Source: a virus. From it: a DNA stretch of 48,690 nt. Below, in pieces: positions 14,332-26,200 of this stretch. The number at the start of each line of letters is the position of its first letter. The first letter of the stretch is position 1. The notes beneath the pieces were generated by a model, which saw only the letters and a program-made list of their open reading frames with translations, was not told the origin of the DNA and did not search any database. The position numbers and the translations under genes are program-made. The stretch covers positions 1-48,690 of IMG/VR virus record IMGVR_UViG_3300006921_000024. One strand, given 5' to 3'.

Positions 14332-17300
14332 CTAGTTCCATCCATTAAATTCTTCTTCATTTTCTAACTCTTCTATAGCTTGTTCGTATATATCTTGCTT
14401 TTCTTGTTCTTGATAAGTATCCCAATCTCTTGCTTGACTAGGTAGTAAATTATTTTTAAGCCATTTTGTAAAAGAATATTGTTTTTCTGGATCGCTTTCT
14501 AACATTACTATACTAAAAGCTCCTTTGTTTACTAATTGCTTATAGAATTTATTTTTTTCTTCTGGATACTGTAATTCATATATATTTTTCCATCCAAAAG
14601 GAATTATTCTTTTTTGAACCCATTTCCATCTTTGTGTTTGTCCCTCATACGGTCCGCTTTCTACTTCTTCTCCATTGAACAAATATCCTAAATCAGTTAT
14701 AGATTTAAGCCACTTTGTACCTACTATAGGCTCATCTACTAAATCAGTCATTGTTGTAGGACTCCAAGGAGCTTTTTGTTCCATCAAAACCCTATTCATA
14801 ATTAAAGAAGTAAAATGAATAACAAATTCATCATCATCGTCTTCATCTGCATATTTCTGAGCAATTCCTGCTAAAACTGCAGCTATAAGAGTAGCTAATA
14901 GATCTAAAGCAGTTTTTTTAACTCCTCTTCTTTGGGCTTTGCTTAGTTGGTCGTAAGCTGCCCAACCTGCTGTAAGTCCTTTTCCATCTTGAAATTGTCT
15001 ATATATAGCAGGAATATATTTTCCAAAAAAGGATGTATAGTGTCCTATTTCTTCTTCTCCTGTAATCCAACTTGTTTTTTCTCCTTGAAACTTAGCATCT
15101 ACTAAATTAATAAACCAACCACGGTGCATTAATACAAAATCTCCTACATAAGTTCTAGCTAATTTACCTTTATCAGTTTCTCCAAGTAGTCCATCAACAT
15201 TATTACTTACATATTCTATTTTTCCTCTAACAGCATTTAATAACCCCTCATTAATATATGGTTTAAAATCTTTTTTAATTTTTAAAGTACCATTAACTTC
15301 TTCATATGCATTATATAAACTTTTTTCTCTAAGAGATTCCCATTCTTTTTGCACGGATTTTTCGTGAGCTTTATCTACTGATCTACTTTTTCCAAAATCT
15401 ACACCTGATTTTTTTGCAGTTTTTCTTAAAAAGTTTTCTTTAGTAATAAATGTTCCATCATATAATCTGTAATTATCATAAACGCTTAAAGCAATTCTAG
15501 ATTTTAATCCATAATCTCCTGTAGCATATGATACATACATAAGATCTCCACTAGCTGCTTTTCTGACTAACCTAGATTTATCACTTTCATATATCATAGA
15601 ATCTAAAGTAACTATATTCATGTCTTGGTTAATCAAATGCATTTTACTAGTCTGTTTTGTAGAACCAATTTGCCCAACAACAGTAGCTATTTCTTTTAAA
15701 AATTCTCCTCTAGCCCAGTTCTTGCTTTCAACAGTAGTATATAAACCTGTAGAATCCTCTATAATAGAATCTACATTTCCTTTAATATAACCTGCTAAAC
15801 TAGTAGGCACATTAAACGCAAGGTTATTGTTTCTAATATATCTAGCTATGTTAGATGTTATTTTAGTAAGAGAAACAGTTTTATTTGTGCCTGGAATTTT
15901 AGTCTCTGAAGTTTCTCTTTGTTGGCCATAAACTAATGAATCAATCATTTCTTTAACAGTAGCATATTCCATAGTTGCTTCTGACGCAACTTTTTCTTTT
16001 ATATTTCCTCTCTTAGTTTTATAATATTTTTTATCTTCTAAAGAATTTAATATGTTATTTGTTTGGGGAGAAATTTTAGTCATTTGATAAAAATTCTCAG
16101 CCATTTCTGCAAACATTACAATTGATCTTCCTATATCAGTAGATAATTTAGTAGGATCTTTCAATTCTTTAGTAAAAAATATAGGAACTGTGTCTTTATC
16201 TAATTCTCTTAATTCACCAAATTGAGTATCATCAGCTTCTATCATCACTCCTTCTTGAGCTACTTGTTTTATTCTAGTAAACATATTTCCATCTGCGTTA
16301 AATATTCTATCTAACGTACTTTTCATAACTGATGGGACCATATATAACAATTGATCTGTTCTAAAAGCTGCAGGAAGTTTAGCAATAGCTTCTCTTTTAA
16401 CTCTCATTATTTCTTCATAATGAAGTCTAAAAACTTCATCTTGCATTTTTTTAGCAAAATCTTTGTTTTTATATTTTTGATTAGGTACTTGCTTATACTC
16501 ATTTTTTACAAAGTATCCTTGTTTTTTCTTATTTTCTAAGTCACTTTCTTCTATCCAAATAGGATCAGCATTAGAATTTTTTTTCTGAACCATTACCTGA
16601 GTTCTTAAATTTCCTTCGTCATCTATATAATCTTTTTTAGCAGGTATTTTAATAGTTTCGGAATTTTGTGTATACCATTTTTCCCACATCTTAGAATAAA
16701 TCTCAGACTGTTCTTTTGTAAAAAAGTTTTTATTGATTAAAGAAGGATCTCCTTCTCCAGTTTCTTCATTTATAAAACCTAATGCTTTTGCTACTTCTTT
16801 TCTATGTTCTTCTCTATTTTTAAAATAATCACCTCTATTATATTCTGATTCAAAATAATGAGTTATTTTGTCGTCTTTTTTTTCTATGAGATCTTCATTC
16901 TTATATTTAGTAAAAAATAAAGTTTGAGAATTTAAAACTCTTCTAGCAGTTCTAACTGAAAACCTTTTAACAGTATTATAAGCATTGTAAATAAGTTTAT
17001 GCACTGCTCGTATTATAGGTGATTTAGCATTTTTATAATTTCCAAACTGGTATTTAAACCAATCCCACATACTTGTTTGAGAAGCATCAAAAGCTGCGTC
17101 TTCATCGTATTCTTCATCCATTACTTCTCCATCAGGAGATCTATTAATCCTTCTTATGTTTTCTTGGGCTTTTTCTTTTGTTAAAGGTTTTAGTCTAGTT
17201 CTAGCTTGGGCCAATAAATCTCTTAATTCAGAAACAGCTTTTTCTATATCATCTATCTCTCCTTCTTCTTTGTTAAGAGTAGAAACTCTAACGTCTTCTA

Positions 17301-20256
17301 CTAAACTATTTATTAGACTACTATATCCATCTAAAAACTTTTTATAATTTTGTATAGCTGTGTTAGAGAGCATTACTTCTCCTTTTTCTGCAGCATCTAA
17401 TGTTTTAAAAATTTCATAAACAGATTCTTTACTATTAAGTATCCACCTAGCAATTCCTAAATCATATCTTTTATTTGCTAAATCTAATTCAAGTTTATCT
17501 TTTTCTGCTTCTAATAAAGCTCTTGCTTTTTTACTGCTTTTACTTCTAGTTTCTTTTTGAGCTCTTTTTATTATAACTATCTTTTTTAAAAGTTGTTCTT
17601 GTACATCTTTTAAAAACTCTTCTTTTTTATTTATCTTTTTTTGGTCTTCTTTTTTTTGTTTTTGATATTTTATATCTTCTTTAGTAAACTCTCCTTGTCC
17701 TCTGTATTGTTTTAACTTATTATATTGTTGAAACTTACCGTAATCTCCTACTTGTTCTAAATTTAAAATATCTTGTGCTAAAGGAATAACAACTTGTTCT
17801 ATATCATTCCTACCTGCACTATCTATTCCTAGGGCCCAATCTAACCAAGCAGTAAAATCTTGCCATACTTGTTTAAGACTTTGCCAAAAACCAGAAGCTT
17901 CTTCTTTAATAAGCTGATCTGTTTGTTTAAATTGATTAACTATTTCAGCTGCTAATATTTTACCTAAAGCTTCTTTTCTAAAATCTTCTTCTGTTTCATA
18001 GATATCTTTATACTCTTCTTTTACTTCAGCATAAGTAGCCGTATCTACGACTTGTTCTAAAGCCTTTCTTACAGTAGGAGGACCTAAAATATATTCAGTT
18101 TCGTTTTCACTTAATAACTGCATTTCAATAGCAAAGTGAGCAACTTCTTCTGCCATAGTATCTATATTGGCTCCATCTGCAATTGCTATAAGAGAGTTCA
18201 TAAAATCAGATACTCCTAATGCATTTTCTTCAAACCTATTTGGAAATTTTTCCATAACAGATTTTAAAGATTCTACAGCAACACCATGTTTACGAGCCCA
18301 AGCAGCAAGTATTCTATCTAATTTAGCATTTGCTTTTTCAGTATTTCTAGAACTCATTTGTCTAAACATACCGTTAGCATATGGAGAATAGTAAGTATCT
18401 TCTTTTGCTGTTACATTAGCATTTTTATAACCTGCTATGTAATAATTACCTTGATAACTTTTACGCAGTCTCCAAGGCTGATCTCCAATCATATCAGACA
18501 TTCTTCTAAGCTTGCTATCTATTCTTATGATATCATTTTCTGAAAGTTCTTGTTGATATACTTCTTTAAAAAATAAATCTCTAGCTTGCTTAATTGCAGC
18601 TCTTCCTCTACTAGGACCAACTTGATATAAAATAGGAGCTGTATCTCTTTCTTTTTTTATAGTAACTTCATTCCAAGTATTACCGTTTTCATCAGTAATT
18701 TTTTCAATTTTATATCCTTGTTTTTTAAGAACATTAGTTACTCTTCTTTCATAAAAATTTTCAATAGGAGCAAGTTGTTCTATATTTTCATTTTTATATT
18801 GTTTTATTCGGTTTTCAAAAAATTTTATTTTAGTATCTATTTCTTCTCGTAATTCTGTTTCTTGGCCTCTTCTAATTACTCTACCTATTTTATTAACCTT
18901 TTTAGCAATTTTTTGTAATTCTTCTTTTGATTGTCCTTCGTATTTATAATCTTCTGAATATCTGTTTCCACTTTCATATTCTAATCTATAACTAGTAGAA
19001 GAATCTACAGGTTGATATCTTGACTTTACTACTATAACCTTGTCACTGAAATCAAACATTTCCCATTGATTATTTTTTTCAGGATTTTTAGGAGGTCTAA
19101 GTTCTAATTGTTTTGCCTCAGATAACAGCTCTTCTGTTTTTTTCATTTGGTTAGCAATAGTTTCTTGACCTTCTATTTTAGCAGCAGTTTCTCCTCTTGG
19201 AAACAATACTTTTTCATATCCTTTTCTAGCACTATCTTGAATAATTGATTTAATAAAAAATTTAATCCAATTACCATCTTTGTTTAAAAGTTGTAAAAAA
19301 TCATTTTCAGCGCTAGATCCTCCTGATTTAGTTAAAATTTCTTTATCTCTACCTTTTTGAAATAAATCAGATTGAAATTCTAGTATTCTACGGGTTTTAG
19401 AATCTGATTTGCTAAAATAACCATAACTTCCATCGGGTAAAGCTCTTACTTCTGCCTTACTATAATCTACATTACCTTCAGAATTTAAAGCCTCTTCTTT
19501 AGTTATTTGTTTAGTTGTTTCATCACTTCTAAACCAACCTATTCCTTTATCGGTACTAAAATCAGCATGACCTTTAATACCAGGTGTAATTTCAGGAGTA
19601 GATATTTCAGTTTCTATATAGTTTGTACCTCCTGGTACTGTTAAATAAGAATAATATTTAGTTGGTTCTTCTGTTATTCGGCTCTCGTTTGCTTCAATAA
19701 ATTCTTCTTTAGAAATTTCTTTATTATTTTTAGAATAAGAATATTTTGCGGGTATAAGTCCTTCTGGAGTACGGGAAAAATTTGATATTAAATTGGATTT
19801 ATATGTATCATTGCCTATTTTAAATTCCGATGCATACCAACCTGAACTATTTTCATTTGTAGCAATGTTAGTTTCAACACTAAAACTATTTTCACCAGCA
19901 ATAGCTATAGTTATATCTTCTTTAGTCATTCCTGGCTTCGCTACTTTTTTAAATATTGCTATTTGATTCGCAGGAATTCCTTGTTTTTGAAGATCATTTA
20001 TCCATCCTTGTTCTTTACCTTTTTTAAGTACGCCTCTATTAAGTTTAGGCAATATATCTATTATTTTTAATTGAGCAAGTACTCTAGAATCATCTAGACT
20101 TTTTTTAAGATTTAATTGATCTATACTAGGAAAATCTTCACTATTATTAGTATCCATCCAAACCCCTACTTTAGCAGCTAGAATAAAAGGATTGATATCT
20201 GTATCTAATAATAGTTCTTTGAACTCAGGATGGGATTTATTTATACACTTACTCAT
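14332..20256 (-). CDS. Giant polyvalent-type protein with degenerate zincin (1974 residues)
   Basis: The N-terminal third (about residues 270-540) matches the large polyvalent-protein-associated domain layout seen in phage and conjugative-element proteins. Its landmarks are GIGWFRSDE, then EFQSDLFQKGR at 293-303, NWIKFFIKSIIQDSARKGY at 329-347, a Gly/Glu turn, and FYERRVTNVLKKQGYKIE at 501-518. A zincin-like region follows with AEEVAHF at 702-708, in which the first His of HExxH is Glu. Two long Lys/Glu coiled-coil stretches (about 870-970) lead to a helical second half. The C-terminus has a hydrophobic helix (LLATLIAAVLAGIA, about 1780-1793) and an acidic tail ending in EEFNGWN. Its ATG overlaps the upstream stop by one base (TAATG). 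It is probably virion cargo ejected together with the polymerase protein. Confidence 0.85.
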   Translation of the reverse strand: MSKCINKSHPEFKELLLDTDINPFILAAKVGVWMDTNNSEDFPSIDQLNLKKSLDDSRVLAQLKIIDILPKLNRGVLKKGKEQGWINDLQKQGIPANQIAIFKKVAKPGMTKEDITIAIAGENSFSVETNIATNENSSGWYASEFKIGNDTYKSNLISNFSRTPEGLIPAKYSYSKNNKEISKEEFIEANESRITEEPTKYYSYLTVPGGTNYIETEISTPEITPGIKGHADFSTDKGIGWFRSDETTKQITKEEALNSEGNVDYSKAEVRALPDGSYGYFSKSDSKTRRILEFQSDLFQKGRDKEILTKSGGSSAENDFLQLLNKDGNWIKFFIKSIIQDSARKGYEKVLFPRGETAAKIEGQETIANQMKKTEELLSEAKQLELRPPKNPEKNNQWEMFDFSDKVIVVKSRYQPVDSSTSYRLEYESGNRYSEDYKYEGQSKEELQKIAKKVNKIGRVIRRGQETELREEIDTKIKFFENRIKQYKNENIEQLAPIENFYERRVTNVLKKQGYKIEKITDENGNTWNEVTIKKERDTAPILYQVGPSRGRAAIKQARDLFFKEVYQQELSENDIIRIDSKLRRMSDMIGDQPWRLRKSYQGNYYIAGYKNANVTAKEDTYYSPYANGMFRQMSSRNTEKANAKLDRILAAWARKHGVAVESLKSVMEKFPNRFEENALGVSDFMNSLIAIADGANIDTMAEEVAHFAIEMQLLSENETEYILGPPTVRKALEQVVDTATYAEVKEEYKDIYETEEDFRKEALGKILAAEIVNQFKQTDQLIKEEASGFWQSLKQVWQDFTAWLDWALGIDSAGRNDIEQVVIPLAQDILNLEQVGDYGKFQQYNKLKQYRGQGEFTKEDIKYQKQKKEDQKKINKKEEFLKDVQEQLLKKIVIIKRAQKETRSKSSKKARALLEAEKDKLELDLANKRYDLGIARWILNSKESVYEIFKTLDAAEKGEVMLSNTAIQNYKKFLDGYSSLINSLVEDVRVSTLNKEEGEIDDIEKAVSELRDLLAQARTRLKPLTKEKAQENIRRINRSPDGEVMDEEYDEDAAFDASQTSMWDWFKYQFGNYKNAKSPIIRAVHKLIYNAYNTVKRFSVRTARRVLNSQTLFFTKYKNEDLIEKKDDKITHYFESEYNRGDYFKNREEHRKEVAKALGFINEETGEGDPSLINKNFFTKEQSEIYSKMWEKWYTQNSETIKIPAKKDYIDDEGNLRTQVMVQKKNSNADPIWIEESDLENKKKQGYFVKNEYKQVPNQKYKNKDFAKKMQDEVFRLHYEEIMRVKREAIAKLPAAFRTDQLLYMVPSVMKSTLDRIFNADGNMFTRIKQVAQEGVMIEADDTQFGELRELDKDTVPIFFTKELKDPTKLSTDIGRSIVMFAEMAENFYQMTKISPQTNNILNSLEDKKYYKTKRGNIKEKVASEATMEYATVKEMIDSLVYGQQRETSETKIPGTNKTVSLTKITSNIARYIRNNNLAFNVPTSLAGYIKGNVDSIIEDSTGLYTTVESKNWARGEFLKEIATVVGQIGSTKQTSKMHLINQDMNIVTLDSMIYESDKSRLVRKAASGDLMYVSYATGDYGLKSRIALSVYDNYRLYDGTFITKENFLRKTAKKSGVDFGKSRSVDKAHEKSVQKEWESLREKSLYNAYEEVNGTLKIKKDFKPYINEGLLNAVRGKIEYVSNNVDGLLGETDKGKLARTYVGDFVLMHRGWFINLVDAKFQGEKTSWITGEEEIGHYTSFFGKYIPAIYRQFQDGKGLTAGWAAYDQLSKAQRRGVKKTALDLLATLIAAVLAGIAQKYADEDDDDEFVIHFTSLIMNRVLMEQKAPWSPTTMTDLVDEPIVGTKWLKSITDLGYLFNGEEVESGPYEGQTQRWKWVQKRIIPFGWKNIYELQYPEEKNKFYKQLVNKGAFSIVMLESDPEKQYSFTKWLKNNLLPSQARDWDTYQEQEKQDIYEQAIEELENEEEFNGWN

Positions 20257-23200
20257 TAGTTACATTTTAAAATATTTTCTTTCTCGTTAAGAGAAAGATT
20301 TTGCCACTCTATTTCTGTCATAATATCTTTAGTGTCTTTACCATTCATAGTTTTAATTCCATAAAGATAATCATTTAAATATTGCTCCAGTTGTCCTTCG
20401 TCATTAGCGTCAATCTCAAATTCTATAAATTCTTTATTTTCTGACAACCACGATTGTTGTTCTTTTCTTTTACTTTCATAAATTTCTTTTTCAATTTCTT
20501 TTTCTAGAGAATCATAATATTCTTCAATTTGTTCAGCTTGCTTATTTATCTCTATATTATAATCAACTAGACTATTTATTAATTTCATAGATTCATCATA
20601 AATTCTTTTGCCTTCTGGAGTATTTGTTTTTTTAGAAAATAAAGAAGTTACAAAATTTATAAATTTTTGCCAAATGCTTTCTGATTCTTGAGGAGCTTTT
20701 AAAGTTTTAACATGTTCTGCAAATTTTGCATTAGTAAAAATTTCTGCTACAAATTCTTTTTCATTAGTAAATCCATAAAAATCTATAGGATTACCGCTCA
20801 TTGTGTCTAAATCTTTTGCTTCTTGAAATAAAGCTTCTAGTTTTTTTCCAGCGTCGTTTTCTGCAGACATTAACTTATTCTTATAGACTTGTCTAATAGA
20901 AGTTTTATTGTTTTTAGTTAAACCTGTTAATTCTGTAAATTTTTCAGGAGTGATTCTACCATCAATTAAGTCTTCTTTTAAATCATCAATATCTGCTTTA
21001 TCAGTAACAGGACCTTCTGATACTTTTTGGTAACCTGAAAATTGTGAACCAAATCTTTCACCTGACGGCACTTCTTCAGAAACAAGAATTTGTTCTAAAG
21101 TATATCCATGTACCATTTCATGAAGTAAAGTATGTATAAAAACTGTTCCATTATAATTTTTTATTTTAGAAAGTGGTATAGATATTCTTCTAGTAGAAGT
21201 ATTATACCACATAATAGCGTTTACAAGAGATACATTTCTCTCAATTGCTTCCTCATATTCTTCTTCACTAAGCCATTTTATTTCAAAATCTACTTGACCT
21301 AATTTTTCAACTAATTTTGCTGTTGGAGAATCTTTAGTAATAGCTGGCCATAGTTTTCTAAGAATTTTTTTAGTACTATCATTTTTAGGATTTATAATAT
21401 TATCTATTACCATAGCTACTGATGGCCATGCTATGTCTGTAGTAAGACTGTCTGATATTAAAGTACTATCTGTTGTTAAAATACTTCTTTCTGCCTTACC
21501 TAATTGTTCTAATAATTGGTTATATAATTCTTTAAGAACTGGGTCAGTATCTGGAGTTTTATTTTCCCATTTTCTATCCATATTACGACCGCCATATACT
21601 TTAAATTCTCCTTGATTTATTTCAGCTACATATTTTTTATCGCGCCACTTTACTGTATATAATTTTGTAGTATCTTGTAATTTAGTTTTTTTAGTCGGTT
21701 GGGGTATAGGCACTTCTCCAACAGGAGGAACAGTTTTAGGTACTTCACTGTCATTTTTAATATTATCTGCTACTTCTTTACTTACTGCTAAATCAGCAAG
21801 TCTTTTAGCTTCTGTTTTCTTTTTAATATCTTCTGGAGAAGGTTTAATAGATTCTTTAATATCATTTAATGCATCAAAATCTAAAGCAACATTATTTATT
21901 CCTAAATTAGGAACTCTAATATATTTGTGTACTAGTATTTCATTATTATAACTATCTGTGATTGTAATAGAATCTGCCAATTTATAAACACTATTAGTAT
22001 AATGGTTATTTTGTTTTGTGTCAAATGCTCTAACATATTCAATAGGCTTATCATCTAAGTTTCTTAAATTTTTAGTAGCCTTATTATCCTTAATAAGTAA
22101 ATTTCCTTGTTTGTCTTTAATAACGTTATTACTTGCATAAACCTTTTGAGATTCTTCTGATAGATTTTCATAAGTAGTTTCATCTGAAGTAAAGTCAGAT
22201 TTATCATCTAATGTTTTATTAATTTTAGCAGTAGGAATAAAAGAATGTCTCCCTGAAAAGTTTCTTATAAATTGGTCCATAAATCTACCATTATATTCTC
22301 CGTCGTAATTTTTACTAAACAATCTTTTTTGCAATAATTCATTTAAAGTCAATTCTCCGCCACCGTCTTGTATCTTTAAATCATCTTGTGTAGATTGATA
22401 TTCATTTGTAAAAAACTTTACAGGAATTACATTAGCAAATGTATTAGGACCAAAATTAAATCCATTAGAAAAGAATGTATACTTAATTAAATTTTTAGCC
22501 ATTTGTACATTCTTAGGATCAGTATCTAATAACATTCTTTCCCAAGAAGCAGATAATGCTTCTATATCAGCCGCATCTTTTCCTGTTTGGTAAAACTCTA
22601 TCCTAGTTATTGGAGATCTTGCATCAGGACGAACAATATGTAATTGGTCCATTAAAGGTTTAAAAGAAGAGCCTTCTGGTAAATTTCTTTTAAATTTTAA
22701 AAGTTCTGCAGGTAAATTATTTAAGATGTCTTTTGATTGACTATGATTAAAAAACTTAAATTCACTAGCAATATAATTTAAATAATTTGAATTAACCATT
22801 TGACTTTCTTCAGCAGTTAATGTTCCTGAAGATTTGAAGTCTGTAAAACGTTCTTTTATTAATCCTAAATTAGAAAATATAATATTTGTAGGATCTGTTT
22901 CGTCAAGGTTACCAATAGTTGGAAATACTTTTTCATATACTCCTATAGGTTTATATAAACCATAAAGAGTAAATGCAGGATTCATTCTTTGTCTAGAATT
23001 TTTAGGAAGAATTATTTCATCTAATCCTAAAATTTTACTTCTACCTGCTTCTTCATCTTTTATAACTCTTCGTTGTGAGTTTAAAAATTCCCAGTCTCTA
23101 GCACCAGTTGAACCATATGCTGTAATAGCATCTGTTTTTGCTGCTTGAACTCCTCTAGATAATTCTTCTCCTATTTCATATAATTGTTCAAATAAAGCAA

Positions 23201-26200
23201 GAGCTGTTTTTTGTATTGCTGCAGATTTTGCAGTATCAGATTTTTGTAAATTACTTTCTAATAACTCAGTAGTTAATTCTTTAATAGAAGGCTGTTTTAC
23301 TTTAGAATCTTTAGTCATGTTATTACTAAGATCTTGTAGTATTTCGTTTTTAATTATACTCAATAATTGAGTCCTGCTCATAGAACCTTGTTCATTTTTA
23401 ACCCTTTGAGTAAGTTCTAAAATTGCAGGTTGGTTTATTAAAGCAAAAATAAATTCTTCGTCTACTCCTAGTCTATCTCCTAATGCTACAATATTAGCAG
23501 TAAAAGTATTAAAGTTTAAGAAAGCAGAAATAGGTTCTTTTGCATTATCAACAACCGCTGCTAATTTAGTTGCTAACGATCTTGAAATACGTTTATCTGA
23601 TTTTGATTTAGTTTCATGTAAAGAATCATAAGTTTCTCCATTAAATTCTAAAGTATCTTTTAATCTTAAATTAGTATACTGAGCTTTTGCATGATGAGTA
23701 TTATGATTTGCCATAATACCAATAAGATCTGCTCCATCCATATTACGTCTAAATAGTTCTAATTGAGTAGAAGGATATGCTATATTAAAGTCTCTATCTT
23801 TATCTAGTTTATCTGCAGCATCTCTTAATTTTTTTCCTGTTAACTTGGCCTCTTTAGTTTTGCCTGCTTTTAACAATCGTATTCGTGCTCCCATTTCTTT
23901 AAGAATATCAAAGTTACCTGGGTTAATAATTGCAGGAGCTGTATGTCTATTTTCTAAAATAGATTTTAAAATATTTATTTTATTGTTGTCTCTAGCAGCT
24001 CTTGAATTAAATTGAGTAATTTCTAGTTCTTTTCTCATCAAAGCTTTAGCAATTACATCTATAACTTGTTTCTTTTTTGCAAGAGCTTCTTCTAGAGCTT
24101 CACTTTTATAAACTAAATCTTCATCGTATTCTTCTTCATTTAAAATATCACGATAAGCTTTTATATTTTCTTTTGTTATTTGTCGTAAATCTTTAGCGTC
24201 TTGTGTACCTAATTCTTTAGATTTTTTAAGATCTTGTTTAGCCTTTCTAATTAATGCTTCTATTTCTTGAATACTAGCATTTTTATTTTTAGTAGCTAAA
24301 GCTAATTCTCTAACAACATTTTCTACCTTAGTAATAAAAAAAGGTTCTTTTGTTATTAAAGGACTTTTCGTTTGTTCTACTAACCTATCTAATAGTATAT
24401 CACTTCTAAAAATATTTTCAGCTAAATCTCTTGCTTGGTCTATGTTTTCAATACTATCGTAATACTTTACTATTTTTGGAAAATTATCTACAATTTTAAA
24501 TTGCTTAGATAAAAAATATAATTTATCAATATCAAAGTCAAGTCCTGCAATAGTAGTTACTTCTGGCGGCATTATAATAGTGTTTGCCATAGAAGGAGGA
24601 GTAAATCCTATTACTTCTATATTAAACATAGAATACTTGTCTTCCGTCGGAATTCTGTTTGCTACGATATCTAAAAGTTCAGGAGCATGCGTTTTTATAT
24701 AATCAAAATCAACTTTTCCATTTTTAGTAGGAAAAAACTTTTTAGAAGTATGGGGCATCAGTACTTGCCAAATAATTTTACCATCTTCTATTTTTAATTT
24801 AGGATGGAATTTTTCATCTACAAGCCCTAAAGCATCTTCTTCTGTTAAAGTACTTACTCCATATGAAGGAGTGTTAATTAATCCTCCTCCTTTAATTTTT
24901 TGTTTTACTACTCTATTTCTAAAAATAGAATGAAGTAAACTCTCTGTTTGGAACAAAATTCTTGGATGAAATAATGGAAGAGCCGTAGTAATTACTTGTT
25001 TAGTACCTCCTAAAATCTCATCGTTTACAGTTACTTCTACAGGAGCAATAGCTGCAAGATACTGATCTCCCATATTTCTTTCTATTGCATGTTCTCTTAA
25101 TAAAGGAATTAATTTATTGTAATTAAGAGTGCCGTCTGGATTTACCATCTCTTTTTCTACAGATTCAAAAGATTCTTTAAGATCGTCAAAAATAGTATCT
25201 TGATACATCTGAACTATTTTTTGACCAGTAACAACAGTGTTTTTTCCTCCTACATTTAAAGTATAATTTCCTTCTAAATTTATGTCTGAAATAATAAGAG
25301 TACGTAACTGAGATCCAAAATTACTTCTTTCATCTATATGGTGAGCAGGAGTTTCTTGCTGTTTTCTATAATCTGATCTATCTAATTGAAAAACTTTCAT
25401 TCCCTCATAACCTACACTTGGCTTATACCCGTCATCAGTAGACTCATAATGAGTAAATCTATTATCTGAAATATTTTTAATTCCTCCAACTTTTACTGCA
25501 GACTCAAAAAATGCTACTTCATATTTTTGATCTTGCATATCATTGTAAATAGCTGCTAGTTTAGGATATACTAGATTACCTTTTTTATCTTTTTTAAGAG
25601 CAAAAGACTTAGTTAAAACAGTTTCAGAGTTTTTAATTTGTATAGGAACTTGTGTACCATCTACATCTAATTTAGTAAACATAAAAGGTTTTAATGGAGA
25701 TGCTGGTGGATCTATTATTTTTAAATCTTCTATAGTCTCATTACCATTTTTAATTCTTTCATATGCTTTATCGTGAGCTTCTCCCCATTCTCCTAAACCT
25801 TGCAAAACTTTTTTACGGAAATCTAAAGAAACCCAAGTACCACCATCAGATTCATTATTTTGATCTTTTTTCTTACTACTTGCTTTTTCTTTCCACATTA
25901 TTTTTAATGCTTTCTTTTCAATAGCAGTCATATCTGATCTATCAATAATATCATAAATATGTTTTAGATTTTCTTGACTAGTAGGAACCATGCTATCTTC
26001 TAAAATAACTGCATCAAAAGTACCTGTGCCTGTAGTATAAGTACCAGGACTAAATATTTGTTTAAATCGTTTTTGATAATCTGTAGTACCGTTATAAAAA
26101 CTAGGATCTCCTGCAAATAAAACATTAGTTTGCATTTGGTAATAAAAAGTATTTAATAAATAATCTATAAATACTTCAGTCTGTTCAGCAGGGTTTTCTA

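Noticed and set aside
14332-20256. Reading the 1974-residue protein as a tape measure protein
   Set aside because: It has ordered enzyme-like regions (polyvalent domain and a zincin-like region) in the first third and only one clear hydrophobic helix, unlike the long repetitive helix pattern of tape measures.
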